This document shows positions 7,824 through 16,249 of a stretch of 64,000 nt of DNA, in pieces. Where the stretch lies: contig NZ_UFQQ01000009.1 of NCBI RefSeq assembly GCF_900218015.1, positions 62,001-126,000 of the forward strand, written 5' to 3'. The notes beneath the pieces are model-generated. The model was not told the DNA's origin and did not search any database. It saw nothing but the letters and a program-made list of their open reading frames with translations. This DNA is from Rhodopseudomonas pentothenatexigens (GTDB lineage: Bacteria; Pseudomonadota; Alphaproteobacteria; Rhizobiales; Xanthobacteraceae). Within the stretch, counting starts at the first letter, position 1, and each line of letters opens with the position of its first letter. Position numbers and translations under genes: made by a program.

Positions 7824-9383
7824 ATGCAATTGACGGCGGGCTTGCGCAAGGCGGCCTCGTTCCGCGCCGAGGAAACGGCCCTCGTCACCCCCGAGCGCAG
7901 CTTCAGCCACGGCGATTTGCTGGACCGGGTGGCGCGCCTTGCGGGTGTGTTCCGCCGCTTCGGCGTCGGGGCCGGTGAACCGGTCGCGATCCTCGCGGCC
8001 AACGGCCGCGAGTATATCGAGTGCTATTTCGCGGTGCTCTGGGCCGGCGGGGTCGTGGTGCCGGTGAATTCCCGGTTCTCGCTGCCGGAAATGATCGAAC
8101 AGGTGACCGACGCCGAGCCGTCGCTGCTGGTGTGCGATCACAGCTTTCTGAACAGTGCCGTTCAACTCGCCGAGGCTTGCCGCTGCCTCACCGCCGTGAT
8201 CGCGGCGGCGCCGAACGTGGCGGGGCTGCCGAAACTCCATGATTACGACGCCGCGGTCGCGGACGAGCGGCCCTGCGCCGACGCTGGCCGCGGCGGCGAC
8301 GATCTCGCCTGCCTGTTCTACACCGGCGGCACCACCGGCCGTGCCAAGGGCGTGATGCTCAGCCACCGCAACCTGTGGGTCAACGCGGTGGTGACGTCGC
8401 TGTCTTTCGGCTTCGACGAGACTACGGTGGCACTCCACGCCGGCCCGCTGTTCCATCTCGGAGCCGGCGCGCGCGTCTACACCACCTCGATCATGGGCGG
8501 GCGTCATGTGGTGATTCCGCGTTTCTCGCCGAACGACGTGCTGGCGGCGATCAGCCGGCACAAGGTGACGGTGGCGACGTTCGTCCCGACGATGCTCGGC
8601 ATGATCCTGCAAATGCCGGATCTCGACAGCTACGATCTGTCGAGCCTGAAGCTGATCACCTATGGCGCCTCGCCGATGCCGGAGGCGGTGCTGCAGGAAT
8701 GTCTGCGGCGGTTTCCATCGATCAGGTTCGGCCAATCCTACGGCATGACCGAGCTGTCGCCGGTCGCGACCATTCTGTCGCCGGCCGATCATCTGCCGAC
8801 CGCGCCGCGGCATCGGTTGCGCTCGGCGGGGCGGCCGATCGTGTCGGCCGAAGTCAGGATCGTCGATGCCCAGGATCGCGAGCTGAAGACCGGCGAGGTC
8901 GGCGAAGTGGTGGTGCGCGGGCCGATGGTGATGATGGGCTATTGGAAGCAGCCGGAACTGACGGCGCAGGTGCTGCGCGGCGGCTGGATGCACACCGGCG
9001 ATTCCGGCAGGTTCGATGCCGACGGCTATCTCTATATCTCCGACCGGATCAAGGACATGATCATCACCGGAGGTGAGAACGTGTACTCGGTCGAGGTCGA
9101 GAACGCGATCGCGGCGCATCCAGACGTGCTGCAATGCGCGGTGATCGGCATTCCGCACGCCAAATGGGGCGAGGCGGTGCATGCGGTGGTGGTGCGCCGC
9201 GCCGGATCGTCGCTGACGGCGGAGCAACTGATCGCGTTCTGCCGCTCCGCGATTGCCGACTACAAATCGCCGCGCAGCATCGAATTCCGCGACGACCCGC
9301 TGCCACTGTCCAGCGTCAACAAGATCAACAAGGCGGCGCTTCGCGCGCCGTATTGGACCGACAAGGACCGGCGGGTGAATTGA
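7824..9383 (+). CDS. Class I acyl-CoA synthetase (AMP-forming carboxylate-CoA ligase)
   Basis: A 519-residue ANL-superfamily enzyme activating a carboxylic acid through an acyl-adenylate. The P-loop motif is LFYTGGTTGRAKG, the A5 motif QSYGMTE, and the A7/A8 region MHTGDSGRFDADGYLYISDRIKDMI. The conserved lysine near the C-terminus is in NKINKAALR. ATG 7824 is preferred over the upstream ATG 7776 because GGTGGAG precedes it at good spacing and the upstream ATG overlaps the palindromic operator. The acid substrate cannot be read from the sequence. Context with a crotonase, IclR regulator, MaoC hydratase and Liv-type importer points to catabolism of an imported organic acid. Confidence 0.9.
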   Translation: MQLTAGLRKAASFRAEETALVTPERSFSHGDLLDRVARLAGVFRRFGVGAGEPVAILAANGREYIECYFAVLWAGGVVVPVNSRFSLPEMIEQVTDAEPSLLVCDHSFLNSAVQLAEACRCLTAVIAAAPNVAGLPKLHDYDAAVADERPCADAGRGGDDLACLFYTGGTTGRAKGVMLSHRNLWVNAVVTSLSFGFDETTVALHAGPLFHLGAGARVYTTSIMGGRHVVIPRFSPNDVLAAISRHKVTVATFVPTMLGMILQMPDLDSYDLSSLKLITYGASPMPEAVLQECLRRFPSIRFGQSYGMTELSPVATILSPADHLPTAPRHRLRSAGRPIVSAEVRIVDAQDRELKTGEVGEVVVRGPMVMMGYWKQPELTAQVLRGGWMHTGDSGRFDADGYLYISDRIKDMIITGGENVYSVEVENAIAAHPDVLQCAVIGIPHAKWGEAVHAVVVRRAGSSLTAEQLIAFCRSAIADYKSPRSIEFRDDPLPLSSVNKINKAALRAPYWTDKDRRVN

Positions 9384-9414
9384 GGTGTCTTCTCAGGCAC
9401 CGCGCCGCCTCTGT

Positions 9415-9486
9415 CGTTGTTGCGAGCGAAGCGATCCAAAGGCGCAATGCAAGGGAGCTGGATTGCTTCGCTTCGCTCGCAATGAC
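9415..9486. repeat. Interspersed palindromic repeat, family A
   Basis: Ends TTGCGAGCGAAG and CTTCGCTCGCAA are inverted, with an inner GGATTGCTTCG. It lies between the convergent ligase and IclR genes. A second copy is at 24991-25076 (CATTGCAAGCGCAGCGAAG ... CCTCGCAATGACG). Confidence 0.75.
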
Positions 9487-9531
9487 GTGGTGAGGGCGGC
9501 CGCTTTCTCGAATTCTAGCAGCGGAGACGTC

Positions 9532-10470
9532 TCATCCCCCCAGCGCGAAGCTTATCGCCTTGGCGGCGCGGGCCAGAGCAGGACCGTGTTTCTCGATCAG
9601 CTGCTGCTGCGACACCAGATAGGCCGGGCCGCCGAAGCTGAGCGTGTAGACCGGCCCGCCGTTCGGCGGGACGATCGCGGCGCCCACGGCGTTGATGTCC
9701 TTGCGCCATTCGCCGATCGAGATGCAGAAGCCGCTCTTCGCCATCTCCCGCGCCGAACGGGCAATGGCCTTTTCCAGCTTGGGCCAATCGTTGCCATGGT
9801 GGGCGCGGAGCTCGGCGAGCAGCGGGGTTCGCTCGTCTTCTCCGATCGCCGCCAGATAGGCTCTGCCGAGCGAGGTGGTGGCGATCGGCACCCGCGAGCC
9901 CGGCGGCAGGCGAAGGCCGATCAGCGCGTCGCTCTCGCAGCTTTCGATGTTGAGCATCATCAGCCGTTCGCGGGTGCCGAGCCCGACATGCAACTGGCTG
10001 TCCTCGGCCAGCCTGGTCATGATCGGCAATGCCGCCTTGCGAACGTCGAGATTGGCGAGCGCCGCATAGCTCAGCGCCAGCGCCCGCGCGCCGAGCTGAT
10101 AGGTCGCCGAGCGCGGCTCATAGGTGAGATAGCCGAGCTGGATCAGCGTGTGGGTCATCCGCGAGATCGTCGGCTTCGGCAGGCCGGTGCGCTCCGCGAG
10201 TTCCTGATTGCCGAGCGCACGGTCGCCGGCGCGAAAGGCGCCGAGCACTTCGAGGCCGCGCGCCAGCGCCGAGACGAACAGCCGGCCCCCGGCGTCGTCG
10301 CGATCGGCGGCATCCGCGCGCGGCCGGCGTGCGGCTCGCTGCAGCGATTGACGTTCCACCCGGCGCTGTGCGCGATCTTCAGCACCGGCCGACGCGGATT
10401 GTTTCGCGGCTTTCACGGGTGTGCGTGGCTTGGCGGTCGTGGGCCGGTGCGTGGTTGTCTTAGCCGCCAT
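9532..10470 (-). CDS. IclR-family transcriptional regulator
   Basis: A 312-residue regulator. The first ~65 residues are a basic, low-complexity Ala/Thr/Arg-rich extension (AAKTTTHRPTTAKPRT...), longer than usual. The winged helix follows (SALARGLEVLGAF, ELAERTGLPKPTISRMTHTLIQLGYL), then the effector-binding domain (LNIESCESDALIG, IATTSLGRAYLAA, and GEWRKDINAVGAAIV). ATG 10470 is chosen because longer upstream frames would cross the divergent promoter. It is transcribed away from the MaoC/ABC-importer operon with a palindrome between them. It likely controls that operon and, through the matching site at 7756, the crotonase/ligase pair. The effector is probably the acid or its CoA thioester (inference). 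Confidence 0.9.
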   Translation of the reverse strand: MAAKTTTHRPTTAKPRTPVKAAKQSASAGAEDRAQRRVERQSLQRAARRPRADAADRDDAGGRLFVSALARGLEVLGAFRAGDRALGNQELAERTGLPKPTISRMTHTLIQLGYLTYEPRSATYQLGARALALSYAALANLDVRKAALPIMTRLAEDSQLHVGLGTRERLMMLNIESCESDALIGLRLPPGSRVPIATTSLGRAYLAAIGEDERTPLLAELRAHHGNDWPKLEKAIARSAREMAKSGFCISIGEWRKDINAVGAAIVPPNGGPVYTLSFGGPAYLVSQQQLIEKHGPALARAAKAISFALGG

Positions 10471-10508
10471 GATGGTGTGTTCCGTGCGGCGCGGCCGCGG
10501 GTAGCCAG

Positions 10509-10527
10509 TGCGAAAATCGATTTCGCA
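10509..10527. promoter_or_regulatory. Palindromic operator, partner of 7756-7776
   Basis: Arms TGCGAAA and TTTCGCA around ATCGA, in the 115-base divergent gap between the IclR and MaoC genes. It shares the core TGCGAAA-(2-3 bases)-GATTT-CGCA with the site at 7756-7776, supporting one regulator for both. Confidence 0.65.
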
Positions 10528-10585
10528 TATTGTGCGACCGCCGCTGCGGTGGCAAGCTGCACAAAAAACAAGAGGAAGCGGAAGG

Positions 10586-11446
10586 ATGCCCATCGACCCC
10601 GCGCGCTTGCGCAACTGGCCCATTCCCGAGATCGAGCAGAGCTACACCGAGCGCGACACCATGCTGTACGCGCTGGGCGTCGGCTATGGCGACGCGCCGC
10701 TCGATGCGAACCAGCTTCGCTACGTCTACGAGCAGGATCTGCAGGTGCTGCCGTCGATGTCGGTGGTGCTGGGCTATCCGGGATTCTGGCTCGGCAATGA
10801 AGACACCGGCGTCGATTGGCGCAAGGTGCTGCACGGCGAACAGGGCTTCGAGATCTTCAAGCCGCTGCCGCCGAAGGCGACGGTGGTCGGCCGCTCGCGC
10901 GTCACCGGTCTGTTCGACAAGGGCGCCGGCAAGGGAGCGGTGCTGCTGTCGGAACGCGACGTGGTCGACAAGGCGACCGGCGAGCTGCTGTGCCGCCTGA
11001 CCTCGACCACGATGCTGCGCGGCGACGGCGGGTTCGGTGGGCCGTCCGGGCCATTGCCAGTCCCGCATGCGCTGCCCGATCGCGCACCCGACCTGTCGTC
11101 GCGGATCGCGACCTCGCCGCGCGCCGCCCTGCTGTATCGGCTGTCCGGCGACTACAATCCGCTGCACGCCGATCCCGAGGTCGCGCGCAAGGCCGGGTTC
11201 GACAAGCCGATCCTGCACGGGCTGTGCAGCTTCGGCGTGGTGTGCCGTGCCTTGGTCGAACTCTGCTGCGATGGCGATCCTACGCGTCTGACCAAGATGC
11301 AGGTGCGGTTCTCGTCGCCGGTGTACCCCGGCGAGACCATCGTCACCGAGGTGTGGAACGATGCGGAAGGACGCACCTCGTTCCGCGCCAAGGTCGCCGA
11401 GCGGGACGTCGTCGTCATCAACAACGGCTTCGCCGCAGTGTCGTAA
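10586..11446 (+). CDS. MaoC-like (R)-enoyl-CoA hydratase, double hotdog
   Basis: A 286-residue two-hotdog protein. The C-terminal hotdog carries the hydratase signature [30 protein letters not shown], with the Asp/His pair used for water addition to an enoyl-CoA. The N-terminal hotdog ([35 protein letters not shown]) resembles the non-catalytic half of eukaryotic MFE-2 hydratases. ATG 10586 follows GGAAGCGGAAGG. It is the first gene downstream of the IclR divergent promoter and upstream of a Liv-type importer. It probably supplies the beta-oxidation hydration step that the atypical crotonase at 6912 may not perform. Confidence 0.87.
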   Translation: [286 protein letters not shown]

Positions 11447-11657
11447 TGAATTCGGTGTTATTCCGTTTGCAGGAAATTGTCGCGATCGAGCCTCGCTCTG
11501 ATTGCGATGAGTCAGATGCGGTTGTGAGCGCGCGCTCCAATCGCGGGGGCACAATGCAGATTGGTAGTTCGCCGGAGTTTTGAGTGTGACTTTCGGCGGG
11601 CATCGCGTATAAGTCCGCCGACGCTGCAGTAACAACAAACAACAAAGAGGAACGCCC

Positions 11658-12902
11658 GTGTCCATTTCCCGACGTTCATTCGGAATCGGTGCGACTGGTC
11701 TGGTGCTCGGAACGGTCGCAGCGCCCTGGGTCCGCAACGCCAGCGCAGAGCCGGCGCCGATCAAGATCGGCGTGATCAATTCGATGAGCGGCGGTCTGTC
11801 GGCCTACGCCCAGGAAGGCAAGCCGGCGTTCGACTACATTATCGACCAGATCAACAAGAACGGCGGCATCAAGAGCAAGGACGGCGCCAAGATTCAATTG
11901 CTGCAGGCCGACGACGCCAGCCAGCCGGCGCGCACCGCGACCGAAGCGCGGCGCCTGATCACCGAGGAGAAGGTGCCGCTGCTCACCGGCACCATCCTCA
12001 GTGCCCAGATGCTGGCGCTGACGCCGGTGCTCGACGAATTGAAGGTGCCGACGCTGTCGATCTGGGCCGGCGGCGCCAAGTCGAACTACATGTTCTCGCT
12101 CGGCTACCCGTATGATCGCGGATACGCGCAGTCGATGCACGATTTCATCGTGTCGCTGCGCGACAACGACAAGTTTCCGATCAAGACCGCGGCGATGTGC
12201 TACTCGAACTATGAGGCCGGTCAGCAGGTCAACAAGTTCCTGGTCGACAAGCTGAAGGCCAGCGGCATCGAGGTGATCGGCGAAGCGCCGCTCGACACCA
12301 AGGCGCAAGATCAGACCTCCGCAATGATCCGCATCCGCTCGCTGAAGCCGGACGTCGTCACCGGCTTGGTGACGCCGCGCGACGGCATTCTGATGCATCA
12401 GGCGCGCTACAATCTCAACTATCAGGGCAGCCTGTTCGTCGGCGGCACCGGCGGCTATTCGGACCTGTCGCTGTGGAAGGATCTCGGCCCGGAGATCGGC
12501 AAGGCGGTGCTGACGCGCAACCTGTTCGGCATGACCGGATTCAGCCCCGGCGCCAAGATGGACTCGATGCAGAAGATCATCACCGAGCTCCGCGACGTCG
12601 CCAAGCTCGACCGCATCGGTCAGGGAGCTGTTCAATACGCTCAGGGCGCGCGCGTGCTGCAGCAGGTGTTGGAGAACGCCAAGTCGCTCGAACCCGACGC
12701 GTTGCTCGAGGCATTCAAGGGCTTCAAGATGCCGTTCGGCGACCCGCATCTCTACATCGCCAAGCCCAAGGGGCTGCAGTTCGCCGAGGATCGGCTGCTG
12801 ACCGACGGTTCGGCGATGATGATCCAGTGGATGCCGGATCAGAGCCAGGAGGTCGTGTTCCCGAAGGAGTTCGCGCAGGCCGCTCCGCGTCCCAAGAGCT
12901 GA
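11658..12902 (+). CDS. Periplasmic binding protein of Liv-type ABC importer (Tat-exported)
   Basis: A 414-residue Peripla_BP_6 protein. The N-terminus SISRRSFGIGATGLVLG is a twin-arginine signal, cleaved near NASAEPAP. The mature part begins IKIGVINSMSGGLSAYAQEG, characteristic of branched-chain amino acid/amide/aromatic acid receptors. GTG 11658 is the start, preceded by AAAGAGGAA. In this lineage such receptors often bind aromatic or dicarboxylic acids, and the CoA-ligase and hydratase context favours an organic acid over an amino acid (inference). The 211-base gap upstream (11447-11657) may hold its own promoter. Confidence 0.9.
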   Translation: MSISRRSFGIGATGLVLGTVAAPWVRNASAEPAPIKIGVINSMSGGLSAYAQEGKPAFDYIIDQINKNGGIKSKDGAKIQLLQADDASQPARTATEARRLITEEKVPLLTGTILSAQMLALTPVLDELKVPTLSIWAGGAKSNYMFSLGYPYDRGYAQSMHDFIVSLRDNDKFPIKTAAMCYSNYEAGQQVNKFLVDKLKASGIEVIGEAPLDTKAQDQTSAMIRIRSLKPDVVTGLVTPRDGILMHQARYNLNYQGSLFVGGTGGYSDLSLWKDLGPEIGKAVLTRNLFGMTGFSPGAKMDSMQKIITELRDVAKLDRIGQGAVQYAQGARVLQQVLENAKSLEPDALLEAFKGFKMPFGDPHLYIAKPKGLQFAEDRLLTDGSAMMIQWMPDQSQEVVFPKEFAQAAPRPKS

Positions 12903-12909
12903 TCCGGTC

Positions 12910-13629
12910 GTGCCCCTTCTCGAAGTCGACAACATCAGCAAGCGTTTCGGCGGCCTGCTCGCGCTGAACGACGTCTCGTTCGGCGTCGAGCAGGGCGAGA
13001 TCCTCGGCATCATCGGCCCGAACGGCGCCGGCAAGACGACGCTGTTCGGCGTGGTCTCCGGCTTCATGCCGCCGTCCAGCGGCGACGTCCGGTTCGACGG
13101 CCAGCGCATCACCGGCATCTCGCCGGATCGGCTGACGCGCCGCGGTTTGGTGCGCAGCTTCCAGATCGTCCAGACCTTCGCCGACATGACGACGCTCGAC
13201 GTCGTCACAACCGCGGCGTTGACACGACGGCCGCTGCGCGACGCGATCGACTACGCGGCCGAAGTGCTCACGCGGGTCGGCCTCGGCGCCAAACTCGACG
13301 AAACCCCGGCGACGCTGTCGCTGCAGGACAAGAAGCTGCTCGAGGTCGCCAAATGCGTTGCGACCGATCCGCAGTGCATCCTGCTCGACGAGGTGATGGC
13401 CGGCCTGACCATGGCCGAGACCGAGGCGCCGATGGCAATCATCCGCGACCTCAACCGCTCCGGCGTCACCATCGTGATGGTCGAGCACGTGATGCCGGTG
13501 ATCATGCGGATGGCGACCCGGATGGTGGTGATCAATTTCGGCGAGAAGATCGCCGAGGGCACACCGGACGAGATCATCAAGGACCGCAAGGTGATCGACG
13601 CTTACTTCGGAGAGCATCTCGATGCTTGA
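12910..13629 (+). CDS. Liv-type ABC importer ATPase (LivG family)
   Basis: A 239-residue ATPase. Walker A is GPNGAGKT (36-43) and Walker B ILLDE (157-161). The C-motif is degenerate: LSLQD (136-140) replaces LSGGQ, and VMAGL follows Walker B, as in the LivG subset found in soil alphaproteobacteria. The conserved His is in VEHVMPVI. GTG 12910 follows the receptor stop by 7 bases. The end overlaps the next ATPase by 8 bases, so they are translated together. It works as a heterodimer with the LivF-like ATPase on the two permeases encoded downstream. Confidence 0.9.
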   Translation: MPLLEVDNISKRFGGLLALNDVSFGVEQGEILGIIGPNGAGKTTLFGVVSGFMPPSSGDVRFDGQRITGISPDRLTRRGLVRSFQIVQTFADMTTLDVVTTAALTRRPLRDAIDYAAEVLTRVGLGAKLDETPATLSLQDKKLLEVAKCVATDPQCILLDEVMAGLTMAETEAPMAIIRDLNRSGVTIVMVEHVMPVIMRMATRMVVINFGEKIAEGTPDEIIKDRKVIDAYFGEHLDA

Positions 13630-14326
13630 GGTCGAAGGTCTGGTCGCAGGCTACGGCGGCTCGCCAATCCTGCGCGACGTCTCGGTGCGGCTCGCGGCCG
13701 GCGAGATCGTCGGCCTGCTCGGCGCCAACAATGCCGGCAAGACGACGCTGATCAACTGCCTGTCGGGGATCGTGCAGCCGATGTCCGGCCGCATCGTGTT
13801 CGACGGCCAGGACGTCACCCGCGCCACCGCGCGCGAACGCGTCGAGCTCGGCATCATCCAGGTGCCGGAAGGGCGGCTGGTGTTCCCGGAGATGAGCATC
13901 CGCGAGAACCTGCTGCTCGGCGGGTTCTGCGATCGCGCTCGGCCGCATCGGCCGGCGCAGATGGATAAAGTGCTAGAGCTGTTTCCGCGGCTGAAGGAGC
14001 GGCTGACGCAGGCCGCCGGCACGCTGTCCGGCGGCGAGCAGCAGATGCTGGCGATCGGCCGCGGGCTGATGGCGGAAGCGCGCATCCTGATGCTGGACGA
14101 GCCGTCCCTCGGCCTGTCGCCGTTGTTCGTGCAATACATCTTCGAAATCATCGACCAGTTGCACAAGAGCGGGCTGACCATGCTGCTGGTCGAGCAGAAC
14201 CTCAATCTGACGCTGCGGCATGCGCAGCGCTGCTACGTGCTCGAGCGCGGCCATGTCGCGGTCGAGGGCGAGGCCGATTTGGTCAGAAGCGATCCGCGCA
14301 CGCGGCAGGCTTATCTAGGTCTGTGA
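13622..14326 (+). CDS. Liv-type ABC importer ATPase (LivF family)
   Basis: A 234-residue ATPase. Walker A reads GANNAGKT (34-41), with Asn in place of the usual Gly in GxNGAGKT. The signature LSGGEQQ is intact, followed by Walker B ILMLDEPSLGLSP and the switch region LLVEQNL. An intact signature here and a degenerate one in the partner suggest the two ATP sites of the heterodimer differ. It overlaps the LivG-like gene and is followed 13 bases later by the first permease. Confidence 0.9.
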   Translation: MLEVEGLVAGYGGSPILRDVSVRLAAGEIVGLLGANNAGKTTLINCLSGIVQPMSGRIVFDGQDVTRATARERVELGIIQVPEGRLVFPEMSIRENLLLGGFCDRARPHRPAQMDKVLELFPRLKERLTQAAGTLSGGEQQMLAIGRGLMAEARILMLDEPSLGLSPLFVQYIFEIIDQLHKSGLTMLLVEQNLNLTLRHAQRCYVLERGHVAVEGEADLVRSDPRTRQAYLGL

Positions 14327-14339
14327 ACGGAGACGGCAA

Positions 14340-15203
14340 GTGAGCGAATTTTGGCAGGCCTTGGCGCAAGGCGTTCTGATCGGAAGCACCTACGGGCTGC
14401 TCGCGCTGGGCATGGGGCTGGTGTACGGCGTGTCCGGCATCGTCAACTTCGCCCACGGCGATTTCATCTCGCTGGCGATGTTCATGTCGCTGGCGCTGTT
14501 CTCCGCCTTCGCGCTCGATCCTTACGTCTCCGCGGTGATCACCATCCCGGTGATGGCGCTGATCGGAGGGCTGGTCTATCGCTACCTGTTACGGCCGATG
14601 GCCGGGCATCAGTTCCTGATGATCGTGCAGCTCACGCTGGGTCTCAGCCTGGTGCTGCAGAACGGCATCCTGATGGTGTTCGGCGGCCAGCCGGCGCGCA
14701 CGCCGTCGATCGTCGAATCCAAGCTGATCATCCTCGGCGACGTCGTGCTGCGGCTGCCGCATCTGATCGCCTTCGTGGTCGCGTTCGCGATGGCGATCGG
14801 GCTGTACGTGATGCTGCGCTCGACCGATTTCGGCCGCTCGATCCGCGCGGTTCACCAGAATGCCCGCGCCGCGGCGCTGATGGGCGTCGACGTCGGCCGG
14901 GTTCAAGTCGTCACCTTCGCGATCGGCGTCGCGATCCTCGCTGTCGCCGCGGCGCTGCTGCTGCCGGGCACGCCGATCACTCCGACCCAGGGCCTGCAAT
15001 ATACCGTGATCACGCTGCTGGTCGTGGTGCTCGGCGGCATGACCAATTTCGTCAGCATCATGCTCAGCGGCCTGGTGATCGGCATCTCCGAAGCGTTCGG
15101 TCAGATCTACGTGTCGGATACGCTCGGCCGGCTGGTGCCCTACGTGATCTTCGTCGTGATCATGCTGTTCCGGCCACAAGGCCTGACCTGGAGGACGTCA
15201 TGA
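14340..15203 (+). CDS. Liv-type ABC importer permease (LivH family)
   Basis: A 287-residue inner-membrane protein with about eight hydrophobic segments. It shows the LivH features GSTYGLLALGMGLVYGVSGIVNFAHGDF near the N-terminus and FGRSIRAVHQNARAAALMGVDV, the cytoplasmic coupling loop. GTG 14340 is the start, 13 bases after the LivF-like stop. The stop overlaps the next permease start (ATGA). It forms the transmembrane path with the LivM-like protein. Confidence 0.92.
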   Translation: MSEFWQALAQGVLIGSTYGLLALGMGLVYGVSGIVNFAHGDFISLAMFMSLALFSAFALDPYVSAVITIPVMALIGGLVYRYLLRPMAGHQFLMIVQLTLGLSLVLQNGILMVFGGQPARTPSIVESKLIILGDVVLRLPHLIAFVVAFAMAIGLYVMLRSTDFGRSIRAVHQNARAAALMGVDVGRVQVVTFAIGVAILAVAAALLLPGTPITPTQGLQYTVITLLVVVLGGMTNFVSIMLSGLVIGISEAFGQIYVSDTLGRLVPYVIFVVIMLFRPQGLTWRTS

Positions 15204-16210
15204 TCGGTAAGGGCTTCTATCAGACCCTGGCGTCACCGTGGTTGTGGGGCGTCCTGGTTGTCGCGGCCTGCCTGCCGCTCCTGCTGAACAGCTATCATCT
15301 GCACCTTCTCACCCTGGCGCTGGTCTATGTGGCGCTGGCGTCGGCCTGGAACATCGTCGGCGGCATGGCCGGCCAGGTCTCGCTGGCGCACAGCCTGTTC
15401 ATCGGCACCGGCGCAATGCTGGCGGCGGCGCTGCAGGTCAAGCTCGGCATCAACATGTGGGCCGGGCTGGTGATCTCGGCCGCGATCGCCGGCGCGCTCG
15501 GCGCGATGATCGCCTGGATCGACTTCCGGTTTCAACTCGGCCATTTGTCGTTCGTGCTTATCACGCTGGCGTTTGCCGAGATGGGGGCGATCATTGTCGA
15601 GGGCTGGGAATTCCTCGGCGGCGCCTCCGGCCTGCTGCTTCCGCGTGATACCGGCGACCTGCTGGCGTTCCAGTTCGGTGGCGGCCACGGTGCGTTCTGG
15701 GTGATGCTCGGGCTGGCGGCGATCATCGTGCTGGTCAACGTCGCAATCCTCAACGCGCCGCTCGGCTACTATTTGCGCACGATCCGCGATAACGAGAAGG
15801 CCGCGCAGGCGATCGGCGTCAACGTGCTGCGCCACAAGATCACCGCGATGACGATTTCGGCGGTGCTCACGTCGATCGTCGGCACCTGCTATGTCCGCTA
15901 TCTGACCTTCGCCGATCCATATCTGCTGGCGACGCCGGTGATCACCATCGAGATCGTGCTGTTCGCCACCGTCGGGGGGCTCGGCCGCGCTTTCGGTCCG
16001 GCGCTGGGCGCACTGCTGCTGGTGCCGCTCGGCGAGGTGCTGCGCGGCCAGCTCGGTGGTGCGGTGCCGGGGCTGCACTACTTCATCTACGGCGTCGTCG
16101 TCATCGTGGTGATCCTCGCCACTCCGCGCGGACTGTTGCCGCTCGCCGAGCGGGCTTGGCGCGGCCTGCGCCGCCGCGGCCCCGAGCCGCGGCCGGCGTC
16201 TGTGTCGTAA
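15200..16210 (+). CDS. Liv-type ABC importer permease (LivM family)
   Basis: A 336-residue multi-spanning permease. The LivM core is visible (LALVYVALASAWNIVGGMAGQVSLAHSLFIGTGAM) together with the coupling loop GYYLRTIRDNEKAAQAIGVNVLRHKI. The C-terminus is a basic Arg-rich tail (RGLRRRGPEPRP). ATG 15200 overlaps the LivH-like stop by 4 bases. This is the last gene of the MaoC-importer operon; a perfect hairpin follows 17 bases after the stop. Confidence 0.92.
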   Translation: MIGKGFYQTLASPWLWGVLVVAACLPLLLNSYHLHLLTLALVYVALASAWNIVGGMAGQVSLAHSLFIGTGAMLAAALQVKLGINMWAGLVISAAIAGALGAMIAWIDFRFQLGHLSFVLITLAFAEMGAIIVEGWEFLGGASGLLLPRDTGDLLAFQFGGGHGAFWVMLGLAAIIVLVNVAILNAPLGYYLRTIRDNEKAAQAIGVNVLRHKITAMTISAVLTSIVGTCYVRYLTFADPYLLATPVITIEIVLFATVGGLGRAFGPALGALLLVPLGEVLRGQLGGAVPGLHYFIYGVVVIVVILATPRGLLPLAERAWRGLRRRGPEPRPASVS

Positions 16211-16227
16211 AGCCATAGAGACTGCGG

Positions 16228-16249
16228 GCCGGGAGATTATTCTCCCGGC
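16228..16249. terminator. Perfect hairpin at convergent livM/cusA ends
   Basis: GCCGGGAG-ATTATT-CTCCCGGC: an 8-bp perfect stem with a 6-base loop that contains the reversed cusA stop codon. No long T-run follows, but the position suits a bidirectional terminator or mRNA 3' end stabiliser. Confidence 0.6.
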
